Source of the DNA: Cronobacter turicensis z3032
GTDB lineage: Bacteria; Pseudomonadota; Gammaproteobacteria; Enterobacterales; Enterobacteriaceae
NCBI GenBank assembly: GCA_000027065.2
Contig: FN543093.2
Span: 2,856,074-2,920,073, forward strand
Direction: 5' to 3'
DNA: 64,000 nucleotides
The notes under the pieces were generated by a model, which did no database searches, had not been told where the DNA came from, and saw only the letters and a program-made list of their open reading frames with translations. The stretch's first letter is position 1. Every line of letters begins with the position of its first letter. Of this stretch, positions 10,513 to 20,029 are shown piece by piece. The position numbers and the translations under genes were made by a program.

Positions 10513-11000
10513 TTAATTACCTTCACCCGCGCTTTTTCGCCGACGACCAGCGCATTATCCGGCACGCTGTCCAGCACCACGCTGCCCGCGCCTATCGTGA
10601 CGTTATTGCCAATGGTGATATCGCCAATGATCACCACGTTCGCCCCGAGCTCCACGCCGTTGCCGATAACCGGACAGGCGAGGCTTTCCGCGCCGCGGTT
10701 GCCGATGGTGACGCCGTGGCGAATGGTGAAATCATCGCCCGCCACCACGTTTTTATTGATAACGACGGCATAACCGTGGTGAATGGTGAAACGGCGGCCA
10801 ATGGTGGCGGCGGCCTGAATTTCATACCCGAAAAAACATTCGGTAAAGAAGCGGTAGAGCAGCAGCACCGGCGCCGCCCACAGGTTGTTAAGCACGTTTT
10901 TTTTGCGCCACACCGAGCAGAAGTGCGCGATGCGATAGGCGACCACCATGCAGCAGGGGCGCAGGTTCCATGAATTCGCGCGCAGATCCTCAAGCAGCAT
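10509..11000 (-). CDS. wcaB: Colanic acid acetyltransferase WcaB
   Basis: A 163-residue acetyltransferase of the serine-acetyltransferase/hexapeptide type (E. coli 162). The C-terminal half carries the beta-helix repeats, including IHHGYAVVINKNVVAGD and IGDITIGNNVTIGAGSVV, with a catalytic histidine in FTIHHGYA. Together with WcaF it would O-acetylate the colanic acid repeat. It overlaps wcaA upstream by 1 nt and wcaC downstream by 4 nt. Confidence 0.94.
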   Translation of the reverse strand: MLLEDLRANSWNLRPCCMVVAYRIAHFCSVWRKKNVLNNLWAAPVLLLYRFFTECFFGYEIQAAATIGRRFTIHHGYAVVINKNVVAGDDFTIRHGVTIGNRGAESLACPVIGNGVELGANVVIIGDITIGNNVTIGAGSVVLDSVPDNALVVGEKARVKVIK

Positions 11001-11845
11001 TATTTCCCCCGCAGGCTGTCAGCCAGACGTTTGGTATTACGCACCGACAAAAGCGTCAGCAGCGTGCGCCAGTTCATGCGTTTATTACGGATCTGATAGA
11101 GCGTAAACAGCTGATATTTTTTGCTGGCGCGGTCGAATTTATCTTTGTGTTTGCGGTAGAAGTGGAAATAACCGGCAAACTTTTTCGCCGATTTGGTTAT
11201 CTGCATTTCACCGTGGTTGATATGCAGAATTTGCGTCGCGTCTTCCACTTTCCACGGCTCGCCATAGGTCACGACCATACGCAGGAACATGTCGTAGTCC
11301 TGCGCGGCGGCAAGCTCGTTATCAAACAGCGACTCTTTGAAACGCCACGCCCAGGTGAACACCTGGTTGCCGACGATGTTGCGCTTAAAGAACAGCTTCA
11401 GCGACCACGGCGATTTCGGGTAGAGCGGCAGGCTGGTCGGCTGCGAGTAGACCTGGCCTTCGCACAGATAGTCGTTGGCGTAGAGAAACGCGTGCTGATT
11501 AAGCTTCTCTTTGTGCGCCAGGAAAACGGACAACCGATTCGGCATCCATTCGTCGTCATCGTCGATGCCGGTAATGAAATCGCCCTTCGCCTGCAGAATG
11601 GCCTGGTTGCGCACCGCGCACGCGCCGGAGTTAAAATCATTGCGCGTGTAGCTGACGCGCGGATCGTTAAGCGCCAGAACGAAGTTTTGCAGCTGCTCCC
11701 AGTTGCTGGAGCAGTCGTCGACAATGATAAGTTCCCAGTTGTCGTAGTCCTGGCGCAGCACGGAATTGATCGCCCGGATAGCCAGTTGCTGGCGGTTCCA
11801 CGTCGGCATGTAAACAGACACTAAGGGGCGCGCGGTGCTGGTCAT
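11000..11845 (-). CDS. wcaA: Colanic acid glycosyltransferase WcaA (GT2)
   Basis: A 281-residue GT2 family glycosyltransferase (E. coli 279). The GT-A domain opens VSVYMPTWNRQQLAIRAINS, and the donor-binding acidic cluster is in ITGIDDDDEWMPNRL near residue 95. It shares one base with wcaB (stop and start at 11000). It is the first wca gene after the export genes wza-wzb-wzc, from which it is separated by a 188-bp spacer with a hairpin repeat. Confidence 0.94.
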   Translation of the reverse strand: MTSTARPLVSVYMPTWNRQQLAIRAINSVLRQDYDNWELIIVDDCSSNWEQLQNFVLALNDPRVSYTRNDFNSGACAVRNQAILQAKGDFITGIDDDDEWMPNRLSVFLAHKEKLNQHAFLYANDYLCEGQVYSQPTSLPLYPKSPWSLKLFFKRNIVGNQVFTWAWRFKESLFDNELAAAQDYDMFLRMVVTYGEPWKVEDATQILHINHGEMQITKSAKKFAGYFHFYRKHKDKFDRASKKYQLFTLYQIRNKRMNWRTLLTLLSVRNTKRLADSLRGK

Positions 11846-11924
11846 TGTGGTTTCTCCGAATGCTTAATGGATGTTATGCACGTTGCCGCAAGGGCGTAGC
11901 CGTTTAAGGCTGCGCCGTGTTCAT

Positions 11925-12030
11925 TGCCCTCACCCCCGCCCTCCTCCTCAGAAAAGAGGAAGAAAATAAGCCTGCCGTTGGGGTTGCTTACCCTCCCGCA
12001 GAGAGCGGGAGGGCGAGGTGGGGAGGGACG
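11925..12030. repeat. Palindromic repeat between wzc and wcaA
   Basis: The wzc-wcaA spacer holds the hairpin CCCTCCCGC (11991-11999), AGAGA loop, GCGGGAGGG (12005-12013). Flanking pyrimidine-rich sequence includes CCTCACCCCCGCCCTCCTCC. It belongs to the same general class as the repeat at 6700-6760. Lying in the operon directly after the export genes, it could lower expression of the downstream genes or stabilise the wza-wzb-wzc message. There is no U-run, so it does not look like a strong intrinsic terminator. Confidence 0.6.
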
Positions 12031-12033
12031 CCG

Positions 12034-14196
12034 TTACTTGTGGTCCGATTTGTACTCGTACTCGTAGTAGCCGTAGTCCTGGTAGCCGGAAGCGCGACGG
12101 AAGATGGAGTTAAGGATAACCCCCCGGACTTCAATGCCGTTCTGCTCGAAGCGGCTCAGGCTGGTCTGTACTTCTTTAAGCGTGTTGACCGCATAACGCG
12201 CGACCATCAGCGTGGTGCCGGCGTGGCGGCCGACGACGGCGGCATCGGTGACGGCCAGAATCGGCGGCGTATCGATAAGCACCATGTCGTAGTTCGCGCT
12301 CGCCCATTTCACCAGCTCCGCGAAGCGTTCGCTCATCAGCAGCTCAGACGGGTTCGGCGGCACCTGACCGCGCGGCACCAGGTCAAAGCCCGGCACAGAG
12401 GTTTTCTGCGCGCAGCGGCTGATATCGCCCTGCCCTGCCAGCACATCAGAGAGCCCGTTGACGTTGGTCGTGCCGAGCAGCTCATGGGTGTAGCCCTTAC
12501 GCATATCGCAGTCGATCAGCAGCACGCGTTTGTGGGTCTGGCTAATCACCGCCGCCAGGTTGGCGCAGACAAACGTTTTACCGATAGACGGGCTCACGCC
12601 GGTCAGCATCAGGACGTTGTTCGGCGCCTGCATCATGGCGAAGTGCAGACTGGTGCGCAGGCTGCGGATAGCTTCGATGGCGAGATCCGTCGGGTTGCCT
12701 ACCGCCAGCAGCTGGCTCTGTTTGAAGCGTTTAACCCCTTTGACGGTCTTCACGCTGTCGCGCGATTTCTGCCATTCAGAGAGCGGGATACTGGCGTAGA
12801 CGTTGATTCCCGCCTCTTCCAGCGCCAGCGGGCTTTCGATACCGCGGTTAAACAGCGAGCGCAGCAGCACAATCACGATGGAGAGCAGCAGGCCGAGAAT
12901 AATGCTGCCAAGCACGATCAGCGCTTTCTTCGGCTTCACAACACCCGGTTGAGTGATAGCCGGGTCGACGATACGCACATCGCCCACGGTGCTCGCCTCG
13001 GTGATTTTCAGCTCCTGCTGTTTGTTCAGCAGTTGCATGTACACCTGCTGGCCCGATTCCACATCACGGGTCAGACGGACGATCTCCTGCTGGGTTTTCG
13101 GCATCGCGGTGACGCGGTTATTCAGCTTCGCTTTTTCATCTTCCAGCGCCTGGCGTTTTTCCAGCAGCGTGCGGTACGCCGGGTGCGCTTTGGTGTAGAG
13201 CTTGGAGATTTCCGCCTCTTTGAACGTCAGCTCGTTGAGCTGAGCGTCAATGTTCACCATCGAGTCCAGCACCGCTTTGGCCTCCAGCGGCAGGTCGACA
13301 GAATCCTGCTGCTGGCGATACGCGTTGAGTTTGTTCTCGGCGATATCCAGATTCGAACGCACTTCCGGAAGCTGTTTGGCGAGGAACGCCAGGCTTTTGG
13401 CCGCTTCTTCCGATTTACGCTCGATATTCTGCTCAAGGTAATTACGGGTGATGCTGTTCAGGATATCGCGGATCTGATCGCGATCTTCGCCCATATACGT
13501 CAGGCTCAGCACGCCGGTGTCTTTACCCGTTTCGGTAACCGTCAGGTTGTTTTGCAGCTGATTGATCATGCCGAGCGTGGAGTATTTGGTGACGGTAAAT
13601 TCACTGCCTTCCTGCGCGTGAATCTGGTCCACCATCATTTTCACACCGTCTTTGCTCAGCGGTTTACCCACTTCGCCGCGGGCGCTAAAACCGCCGCTGC
13701 TGGTAAGCTGATACTGTTTCGGGCCCAGCACCGCGACCGTGAACTCATCCTCCGCCATGCCTTTCGGCAGCTCGAAAGTGGTCACTTTAATCGTTTCGTC
13801 GGCGCGGCCCATCAGGCGTTCCCAGCCCGAACCAAACAGCGGGAACGTCTTTTTCTGAACGGCGATGTCGAGATCAAGATCGTCGACGGTTTTGCCGAGC
13901 ACCAGACGGGACTGGATCAGCTGAATTTCCGCATCCGACGCGGGCGGCTTGTTTTGCAGCGCCGTGCTGATGTCCTGCACCAGGGAGTTGCCCTGATTCT
14001 GCTCGATTTGCACCAGCGCGTCGGCGCTGTAGATGGGAGTGGCGAACATGACATAAATCAGCGCGCCCAGCGCAAACAGCGCCGTAATGCCAAGCACCCA
14101 CCAGCGTGCTTCCACCACAGTGCCCACCAGGCGTCCAATATCTATCTCGTCGCCGCCCTCCACCGGGGCGGCAGAATGTCTCACTTTATCAGTCAT
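12034..14196 (-). CDS. wzc: Tyrosine-protein kinase Wzc, polysaccharide co-polymerase
   Basis: Inner-membrane BY-kinase that cycles between phosphorylated and unphosphorylated states to drive colanic acid polymerisation and export with Wza. Choosing ATG 14196 (MTDKVRHSAAPVEG) gives 720 residues, the E. coli length. The upstream in-frame codons overlap wzb and are not needed. Order: Wzz-like domain with TM1 near residues 30-55, a periplasmic coiled-coil region, TM2 near 430-450, then a cytoplasmic ATPase. Walker A has Lys540 in GVSPSIGKTF, Walker A' is VLLIDCDMRKG, and Walker B is MVLIDTPP. The tail YQDYGYYEYEYKSDHK is the autophosphorylated tyrosine cluster. It starts 2 nt after the wzb stop. 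Confidence 0.96.
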   Translation of the reverse strand: MTDKVRHSAAPVEGGDEIDIGRLVGTVVEARWWVLGITALFALGALIYVMFATPIYSADALVQIEQNQGNSLVQDISTALQNKPPASDAEIQLIQSRLVLGKTVDDLDLDIAVQKKTFPLFGSGWERLMGRADETIKVTTFELPKGMAEDEFTVAVLGPKQYQLTSSGGFSARGEVGKPLSKDGVKMMVDQIHAQEGSEFTVTKYSTLGMINQLQNNLTVTETGKDTGVLSLTYMGEDRDQIRDILNSITRNYLEQNIERKSEEAAKSLAFLAKQLPEVRSNLDIAENKLNAYRQQQDSVDLPLEAKAVLDSMVNIDAQLNELTFKEAEISKLYTKAHPAYRTLLEKRQALEDEKAKLNNRVTAMPKTQQEIVRLTRDVESGQQVYMQLLNKQQELKITEASTVGDVRIVDPAITQPGVVKPKKALIVLGSIILGLLLSIVIVLLRSLFNRGIESPLALEEAGINVYASIPLSEWQKSRDSVKTVKGVKRFKQSQLLAVGNPTDLAIEAIRSLRTSLHFAMMQAPNNVLMLTGVSPSIGKTFVCANLAAVISQTHKRVLLIDCDMRKGYTHELLGTTNVNGLSDVLAGQGDISRCAQKTSVPGFDLVPRGQVPPNPSELLMSERFAELVKWASANYDMVLIDTPPILAVTDAAVVGRHAGTTLMVARYAVNTLKEVQTSLSRFEQNGIEVRGVILNSIFRRASGYQDYGYYEYEYKSDHK

Positions 14197-14198
14197 CG

Positions 14199-14642
14199 TT
14201 ATCCCTGCTGCGTTTTCAGTGCCTGCGCCCACTGGCGGGCAGAGTGATCCAGAAGTGCGTAAACCGCCTCAAAGGCGTCCCGGCTCTTACGATACGGGTC
14301 GGGAATATCGCGCTGGTCGTCCCAGTGACCAAACAGCATCACTTTGCCGCGCATCTCCGGCGCCATGTCGCAAATCGAGGAGACATGACGCTTTTCCATG
14401 GCGAGGATTAAGTCGTACTCGCGGCACATCGCGCTGGTTAACTGGCGGGCCTCATGGCCCTCCAGAGAGAGGTCGTGCGCGGCCGCCACGCTCACCGCGC
14501 TGGCGTCTGCACCCTTCCCGACCAGCGCCCCAAGGCCTGCGGACGCGACCGTCACGTCCGGCAGATGGCGTTTAAGCAATCGCTCCGCGGTAGGGGAACG
14601 ACAGATGTTCCCCACGCAAACCACAAGTATTTTGTTAAACAT
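14199..14642 (-). CDS. wzb: Low-molecular-weight protein-tyrosine phosphatase Wzb
   Basis: Dephosphorylates the Wzc tyrosine cluster, allowing repeated kinase cycling. With start ATG 14642 (MFNKILVVCVGN) it is 147 residues, equal to E. coli Wzb. The longer frame begins four codons earlier without support. The catalytic P-loop is Cys9-x5-Arg15 in CVGNICRS, and the general-acid aspartate lies in DIPDPYRKS near residue 115. It lies between wza (5-nt gap) and wzc (2-nt gap). Confidence 0.96.
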   Translation of the reverse strand: MFNKILVVCVGNICRSPTAERLLKRHLPDVTVASAGLGALVGKGADASAVSVAAAHDLSLEGHEARQLTSAMCREYDLILAMEKRHVSSICDMAPEMRGKVMLFGHWDDQRDIPDPYRKSRDAFEAVYALLDHSARQWAQALKTQQG

Positions 14643-14647
14643 AGGCG

Positions 14648-15787
14648 TTACCACTTGTGAATGTCGTTTGCTGTATCCGTCATGTAACGGACGCCACTGA
14701 TGGTCGGCAGCAACTGGTTGATAAGACGGTTCCAGCGCGCCACCGGTGCGGTGGTCACATAGACCACGTCATACGGTTGCAGACGGAATTCCGTCGCCAT
14801 AATGAGCGAAGTCGCATCGGACATATCAAGCTGGTAAATGTTGGCAATCTTGCCGCCGCGCTGGGTGTCGCCGCGCAGAGGACGGATAACAAAGATGCCG
14901 CTCGCGTTAGACGTCGTCAGATCGATACCTTCGGCCTGGCCGAGCGCTTCGGTCAGCGTCATACCGCTGAAGTCCATTTTGAGCGTGCTCTGTTTCTTCA
15001 CTTCGCCCATCACGAAGACTTTCAGATCGTCATTACGTGGAACGAATAAGATATCGCCCGGATAAAGCAGATGGTTCTGGCTCAGATCGCCGTTCTGCAT
15101 CAGCGCCTGCAGGGAGATGCGGCGCTCCTGACCGTTATGGGTCAGCACGACGTTGCGCCAGTCAGCGGCGTCCGTCAGACCGCCTGCGGCGTTGATAGCA
15201 TCCAGCACGGTCAGCGGCACGTTGGTGATGGCCTGCTGGCCCGATTTCGCCACCTGCCCTGAGATATAGGCTTTTTGCGAACGGAATGCGGCGATATTAA
15301 CGTCCACCTGCGGGTCAGCGATGTACTGCGCTAAACGGCCGGTAATATCGCTGCGGATTTCAGCGAGGGTTTTGCCAACAACGTGGACCTTACCAATGTA
15401 GGGATAGAACATGGTGCCGTCCGGCTGCACCCAGTTACCGGTGTCGCTGGAGCTGCGGTACTGGCCCGCAGGCGTGGTGAGTTCCGGGTGATCCCAGACG
15501 GTAACGTTGAGTACATCGCCCGGCCCTACGCGATACTGGTAGTTGGCAATCTCCTGGTCGAGAGACATATTCGGCTGAGCCACGTTCGGACGAGGACGTA
15601 ATTGTTCTACCAGTCGCGGCGTCAGCGGATATACGTTCACCATCCGGTCAAGATCAAAGTCTGCATCCTGTTGCTTGATCACGTCCTTTCCCATCGTAGA
15701 CATATTGCTGCCGGGAAAAACAGTGCAACCGCTCATCAAGGTTACAGACACCAATAAAGGCATCAATTTCAGTCTGGATTTCATCAT
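14648..15787 (-). CDS. wza: Outer-membrane polysaccharide export lipoprotein Wza
   Basis: Forms the octameric outer-membrane channel for colanic acid. The 379 residues match E. coli exactly. A lipoprotein signal peptide ends in LMSGC with the lipidated Cys at 21. The PES export domain with [20 protein letters not shown] spans about residues 84-170, followed by SLBB-type domains. A C-terminal amphipathic helix ends in DTANDIHKW. It is the promoter-proximal gene of the operon, behind a 732-bp regulatory region. Confidence 0.97.
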   Translation of the reverse strand: MMKSRLKLMPLLVSVTLMSGCTVFPGSNMSTMGKDVIKQQDADFDLDRMVNVYPLTPRLVEQLRPRPNVAQPNMSLDQEIANYQYRVGPGDVLNVTVWDHPELTTPAGQYRSSSDTGNWVQPDGTMFYPYIGKVHVVGKTLAEIRSDITGRLAQYIADPQVDVNIAAFRSQKAYISGQVAKSGQQAITNVPLTVLDAINAAGGLTDAADWRNVVLTHNGQERRISLQALMQNGDLSQNHLLYPGDILFVPRNDDLKVFVMGEVKKQSTLKMDFSGMTLTEALGQAEGIDLTTSNASGIFVIRPLRGDTQRGGKIANIYQLDMSDATSLIMATEFRLQPYDVVYVTTAPVARWNRLINQLLPTISGVRYMTDTANDIHKW

Positions 15788-15969
15788 TGAATTTTTATCA
15801 CTTTGGCAGAGTAATTATTCTGACCCTTTAAATAAGCCACCGTACCGCTTGTTCCTGCATCAAGAATGCGGCGTCAGGCGCCAGAATATAACTGGAATCA
15901 TTCCTAAAAGTCGCTTATTTACCCATATACTATTGACAGAATAATTGAGGCTAATTGACAGACTTCAGG

Positions 15970-16007
15970 CACGCTACCGCCCTTGGCTTTCAGTTACCAA
16001 TCTACTG
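15970..16007 (-). promoter_or_regulatory. JUMPstart element with ops site (RfaH recruitment) in the wza leader
   Basis: Read on the minus strand, 15981-15970 is GGCGGTAGCGTG, identical to the ops core that pauses RNA polymerase and recruits the antiterminator RfaH. The preceding bases from 16007 (CAGTAGATTGGTAACTGAAA) align with the longer JUMPstart consensus. It lies about 183 nt before the wza start, so it would be transcribed as part of the leader. This predicts that the long wza-to-cpsG operon depends on RfaH. Confidence 0.92.
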
Positions 16008-16253
16008 CAAAAACAGACGGTTATATTGACACACCCCTGTGGAGCCTCTTCCAATTGGATTTATCTTATTGCAAGAGACGGTTCATTACGCTGGCGCACT
16101 GCTCATCCAGAACGCACAAAGAAAAATCCTTGTGTGCCGGTGGGAATAAGAAATGCTGAGTGGATTGTTGCAGCTAAAGTTTTGGCAGGCAAGTTAACGC
16201 ATCGTTGCAAGGCTGTTTTTAAGAATAATATGAACAGCCCATTTTATTACTTT

Positions 16254-16267
16254 TAGGATTTTCTTCA
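16254..16267 (-). promoter_or_regulatory. RcsAB box upstream of wza
   Basis: On the minus strand this reads TGAAGAAAATCCTA. It matches the E. coli wza RcsAB box as I recall it (TAAAGAAACTCCTA) at 12 of 14 positions. It lies about 470 nt upstream of the wza ATG, in keeping with the distant RcsAB control of colanic acid operons. A 7-bp dyad (GGCTGTT 16211-16217, AACAGCC 16233-16239) lies just downstream in the direction of wza. Confidence 0.75.
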
Positions 16268-16519
16268 TGTTGACAGACAGGGGTGTATAAACTACGCAGA
16301 CAATATAATTAAGATATATCCGGGTAATATTATTATTTCATTCTTTTTCATTATGACCAAAATATGGCATCTGGCTATTTATTAGCTTTTATTTGCCACA
16401 TTTGGTTAATTTCCCGCCACTCTTCGCCGTTAAGATAATTCTGCCTCGCGTTGCAATTTAAGCGCGATTTATCCAGGATCATCAGACTGCTATTTATCTT
16501 AAAAGGTAACTGACCTCAT

Positions 16520-18109
16520 ATGGAATGGATTGCCGACCCCTCGATCTGGGCAGGTCTGGCCACGCTTATCGTGCTGGAGCTGGTGCTCGGAATCGACAAC
16601 CTGGTGTTTATCGCCATCTTGGCTGAAAAACTGCCCCCCGCCCAGCGCGACCGCGCGCGCGTTACCGGCCTGATGCTGGCGATGGTGATGCGTCTCGGCC
16701 TGCTGGCCTCCGTCTCGTGGCTGGTGACCCTCACCACACCGCTGTTAACCATCAAAAGCTTCAGCTTCAGCGCCCGCGATTTAATCATGCTGCTGGGCGG
16801 CCTGTTCCTGCTGTTTAAAGCGACCGTGGAGCTTAACGAGCGGCTCGAAGGCAAAGACACGGAAAACCCGACGCAGCGGCGCGGCGCGAAATTCTGGGCC
16901 GTGGTGGCGCAGATTGTCATCCTCGATGCGGTCTTCTCGCTTGATTCGGTCATCACCGCGGTCGGCATGGTGGATCACCTGGCGGTCATGATGGCGGCGG
17001 TGATTATCGCCGTCTCCCTGATGCTGATGGCAAGCAAGGCGCTGACGCGCTTTGTGAATCATCACCCGACGATTGTTATCCTCTGTCTCAGCTTTCTGCT
17101 GATGATAGGCTTCAGCCTGATTGCCGACGGCTTCGGCTTCCATATTCCAAAAGGCTATCTCTACGCGGCCATTGGCTTTTCTATTATTATCGAGGCCCTC
17201 AACCAGCTCGCGATTTTCAACCGCCGCCGTTTTCTCTCCACCGCCAATCAGACGCTGCGCCAGCGCACCACGGAAGCCGTGATGCGGCTTATCAGCGGTA
17301 AGAAAGAAGACGCCGATCTCGACCCGCAGACGGCGTCGCTGCTCGCTGATTACGACAACCATCCCCTGTTCAATCCTCAGGAACAACGGATGATTGAACG
17401 CGTGCTGAACCTTAACCAGCGCACCGTCAATAGCATTATGACCTCCCGTCACGACGTCGAGCATATCGATATCAACGCGCCGGAGGCGCAGGTACGCGCC
17501 CTGCTTGAGCGCAATCAGCATACCCGCGTGGTTATCCGCAGTGACGAAGACGAGGACGCACTGCTCGGCGTGGTGCACATCATCGATTTGCTGCAACAGT
17601 CGCTGCGCGGCGAGCCGCTCGACCTGCGCGCGCTGGTGCGCCAGCCGCTGGTGTTCCCGGAAGGATTGCCGCTGTTAAAAGCGCTGGAGCAGTTTCGCAA
17701 CGCCCGCACTCACTTTGCGTTTGTGGTCGACGAGTTTGGCTCGGTGGAGGGGGTGGTGACGCTGAGCGACGTGATGGAAACCATCGCCGGTAATCTGCCA
17801 AACGAAGTGGAAGAGATTGACGCGCGCCACGACATTCAGAAAAACGCCGACGGTAGCTGGACCGCCAACGGCCATATGCCGCTGGAAGACTTGATTCAGT
17901 ATGTTCCGCTGCCGCTTGACGAGAAGCGGGAGTACCACACGCTCGCCGGACTGATGATGGAGTATCTGCAACGCATTCCGGGCGTGGGCGAAACGGTCCA
18001 GGTGGGACATTACCGGCTCACCACGCTTGCGGTGGAACACCATCGTATTCAGAAAGTGCGAATCACCTCGCAGGCTGTGCCGCAGGAAACACCGACCGCC
18101 GCGGCGTAA
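16520..18109 (+). CDS. yegH: TerC/CBS/CorC-domain inner-membrane protein YegH
   Basis: A 529-residue protein (E. coli 527) of unknown biochemical role. Residues 1-235 form a TerC-like membrane domain with about seven hydrophobic helices, including [15 protein letters not shown], whose acidic residues resemble metal-ion transporters. Two CBS domains follow (about 300-430, with [20 protein letters not shown]). A CorC_HlyC domain (about 440-520) ends the protein. The architecture suggests ion transport with nucleotide sensing, but no substrate is shown. It is followed by a terminator shared with convergent asmA. Confidence 0.93.
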   Translation: MEWIADPSIWAGLATLIVLELVLGIDNLVFIAILAEKLPPAQRDRARVTGLMLAMVMRLGLLASVSWLVTLTTPLLTIKSFSFSARDLIMLLGGLFLLFKATVELNERLEGKDTENPTQRRGAKFWAVVAQIVILDAVFSLDSVITAVGMVDHLAVMMAAVIIAVSLMLMASKALTRFVNHHPTIVILCLSFLLMIGFSLIADGFGFHIPKGYLYAAIGFSIIIEALNQLAIFNRRRFLSTANQTLRQRTTEAVMRLISGKKEDADLDPQTASLLADYDNHPLFNPQEQRMIERVLNLNQRTVNSIMTSRHDVEHIDINAPEAQVRALLERNQHTRVVIRSDEDEDALLGVVHIIDLLQQSLRGEPLDLRALVRQPLVFPEGLPLLKALEQFRNARTHFAFVVDEFGSVEGVVTLSDVMETIAGNLPNEVEEIDARHDIQKNADGSWTANGHMPLEDLIQYVPLPLDEKREYHTLAGLMMEYLQRIPGVGETVQVGHYRLTTLAVEHHRIQKVRITSQAVPQETPTAAA

Positions 18110-18114
18110 CGCCA

Positions 18115-18145
18115 TAAAAAAAGCGGCCGCCTGGGCCGCTTTTTC
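18115..18145. terminator. Bidirectional rho-independent terminator between yegH and asmA
   Basis: Stem AAGCGGCC (18121-18128), loop GCCTG, GGCCGCTT (18134-18141), flanked by an A-run on the left and a T-run on the right. It therefore works in both directions. It lies 6 nt after the yegH stop and 13 nt beyond the asmA stop. Confidence 0.92.
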
Positions 18146-18157
18146 GTGTGGTGGTGT

Positions 18158-19999
18158 TCACAGTTTATCGAGCAATTTTTTCACATCCTGCGCGTCGTTG
18201 CTGCCTTTATGGCGCTCGCTCCAGTCGCTCAGCCGACGTTTGGCTTCATCCTGCAGATGCTTACGCAACAGCTGATCGACCTGCAAACTGTAGTTGAGCG
18301 CTTTCCACGGGCCGTAGACGCGCAGTGGCACTGGCGTGGCTTTAAGCCACTGCACCAGTTTATCGTCGCCTTTCCAGCCGTCGGTCACCTGCACTTTAAA
18401 GCGCGTGTCGCACTGCTCGCGCACCAGATCGAGCGTGCCCTCCCCGCGTAACGCCAGCAGTGAAGACTGCCCCTGCATCTCGTCAAGCGTCAGCTCGCCG
18501 TGATCCAGCGTCGCGTACGTGGTGAAGCTGTCGAGCGTGGTGGCGTTGTCGAAATCTTCACGCGCGCTCACCCCGCCGCCGCTGCGTTCTACCGCCTGCT
18601 GGATAAGCTGCTGGAAATTCAGCCCTTCCATGCGGCTGCCTTTGAGCGCAAGCGTCGCCTCGCCTTCCCAGTTTTCACGAAACGCCTGGGCGTCGATGCG
18701 ATCGCCCTGAAACTTACCGTCAACGCTCATTTTGCCGGTCAGCGCGATAGGATAATTAAAGGCGCGCAGGATCTCGCCCACTTCAATATCTTTCGCGTTG
18801 ACCGTAAAACGCGCGTCCGGGACATCATCGCGCGCGTCAAGCCTTCCCGGCAGCGACAGTTCGCCCGCGCCGAGTTTGCCGGTCAGCGCGCTAAGCGTCA
18901 GCAGCCCCGCCTGATTGCGCATCTGCGTGTTGACGTTGCTGAAGGTCAGCCCACGCCAGCGCACGCTGTCGGCCCGAATACGGGCGCTGGCGTTAAAACC
19001 ACGCAGCCCCACATACGGCGCCTGGTCCACTTCAGCGGCAATCACCGGGCGCGGCAACGCGCTCTGCTGGCCCTGCTGGGCGACGGCGGTAGTGGTGGCC
19101 GGGTCCGGCGCGAGCAGTTTATCCAGATCCAGCGCGCTGAAATGCAGATCGAGATCCCAGGCCGGCGTGTCGCCAAGCGTCACGCTCCCCTGCCCGGCAA
19201 GCTGGCTGTCGTTGGCTTTCAGGTTAAGCGCGCTGAATTCCAGCCGCTTGTCGCCCTCAAGCCAGCGGGCCTGGAACGTGCCCTCGCCTGTGATGCCGTC
19301 ACGGGGAAGATCGGCGCCGTGCAGTTGCCAGGAGAGCTGCGACACCGTGGCGCTCAGGGTTTGCGGATAGTCGGCGGCGTTCAGCGCGGCGGTGAGTGAG
19401 AGCGTCAGATCGCGCTGATCGCGGCTGATTTTGCCGCTCAGTTCAAGCTGCGCGTCGTGGTGCTCGTTCTGCTCCATTTGCAAATTGATGTTGCGAACAG
19501 TGACCTGCTCATCATCTTTATGCTGGAACACCAGCACGCTGTCGGCCACTTTAAGCCGGGCGATGTCGAACGACCAGCCGCGGGTATCTTCTACCAGCGG
19601 CGCGCTGCTTTTCGGTCCGACCGGCGCACCGGGTTCGTGCCGCGCCTCGCTCTGGGGCGTGAGCTGCACCACCGCGCCTTTCAGCATCACCTGACGCACA
19701 GAAAGCTGGTGCGAGAGCAGCGGAAACAGCGCCACATCCAGACGCATGTTATCGGCGCTGACCAGCGGCTGGCTGGCGCCGGGCGCGGTAAGGCTCATCC
19801 GTCCCGAGAGAATGCTAAGCTGCGGCCAGACGTGCCAGCGCAGCGGGCCATCCAGCTTCAGCTGATACCCGCTGCGCCGCTCGACCTGGCTTATCATGTA
19901 ACTGCGAAAATCGTTGGGATTTACCAGCATCACCAGCGCGGAGAGACCGGCGAAAAACACCACCAGTAAGATCATCAGCGTGGTCAGAACTCGTCTCAT
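18158..19999 (-). CDS. asmA: AsmA, inner-membrane-anchored AsmA-like envelope protein
   Basis: A 613-residue protein (E. coli 617) with an N-terminal membrane anchor (VLTTLMILLVVFFAGLSALV) and a large periplasmic body. AsmA affects outer-membrane protein and LPS assembly, and the family is now linked to lipid transfer between membranes. The N-terminal LVNPNDFRSYMISQVE and the C-terminal AsmA_2 region around DGKFQGDRIDAQ are conserved family features. It is convergent with yegH and upstream-adjacent to dcd (30 nt), probably in the udk-dcd-asmA transcription unit. Confidence 0.95.
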   Translation of the reverse strand: MRRVLTTLMILLVVFFAGLSALVMLVNPNDFRSYMISQVERRSGYQLKLDGPLRWHVWPQLSILSGRMSLTAPGASQPLVSADNMRLDVALFPLLSHQLSVRQVMLKGAVVQLTPQSEARHEPGAPVGPKSSAPLVEDTRGWSFDIARLKVADSVLVFQHKDDEQVTVRNINLQMEQNEHHDAQLELSGKISRDQRDLTLSLTAALNAADYPQTLSATVSQLSWQLHGADLPRDGITGEGTFQARWLEGDKRLEFSALNLKANDSQLAGQGSVTLGDTPAWDLDLHFSALDLDKLLAPDPATTTAVAQQGQQSALPRPVIAAEVDQAPYVGLRGFNASARIRADSVRWRGLTFSNVNTQMRNQAGLLTLSALTGKLGAGELSLPGRLDARDDVPDARFTVNAKDIEVGEILRAFNYPIALTGKMSVDGKFQGDRIDAQAFRENWEGEATLALKGSRMEGLNFQQLIQQAVERSGGGVSAREDFDNATTLDSFTTYATLDHGELTLDEMQGQSSLLALRGEGTLDLVREQCDTRFKVQVTDGWKGDDKLVQWLKATPVPLRVYGPWKALNYSLQVDQLLRKHLQDEAKRRLSDWSERHKGSNDAQDVKKLLDKL

Positions 20000-20029
20000 G
20001 GCATCCTCTGCAGACCGGCCCGCGGGCGC

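Larger units (their letters stand above)
15788..16519. other. 732-bp intergenic region between divergent wza and yegH
   Basis: Holds the wza leader (JUMPstart at 15970-16007), the RcsAB-like box (16254-16267) and, nearer 16300-16500, AT-rich DNA expected to contain the yegH promoter. A 103-codon open frame on the plus strand (15945-16256) covers the leader but has no recognisable family or ribosome-binding site and is not called. No tRNA or known sRNA was recognised. Confidence 0.7.

Noticed and set aside
11917..14247. 776-codon open frame antisense to wzc
   Set aside because: His/Arg/Gln-rich product typical of the reverse strand of a high-GC gene; wzc on the other strand is certain.
15945..16256. 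103-codon open frame on the plus strand upstream of wza
   Set aside because: It covers the JUMPstart leader, has no ribosome-binding site and no protein-like or family features.
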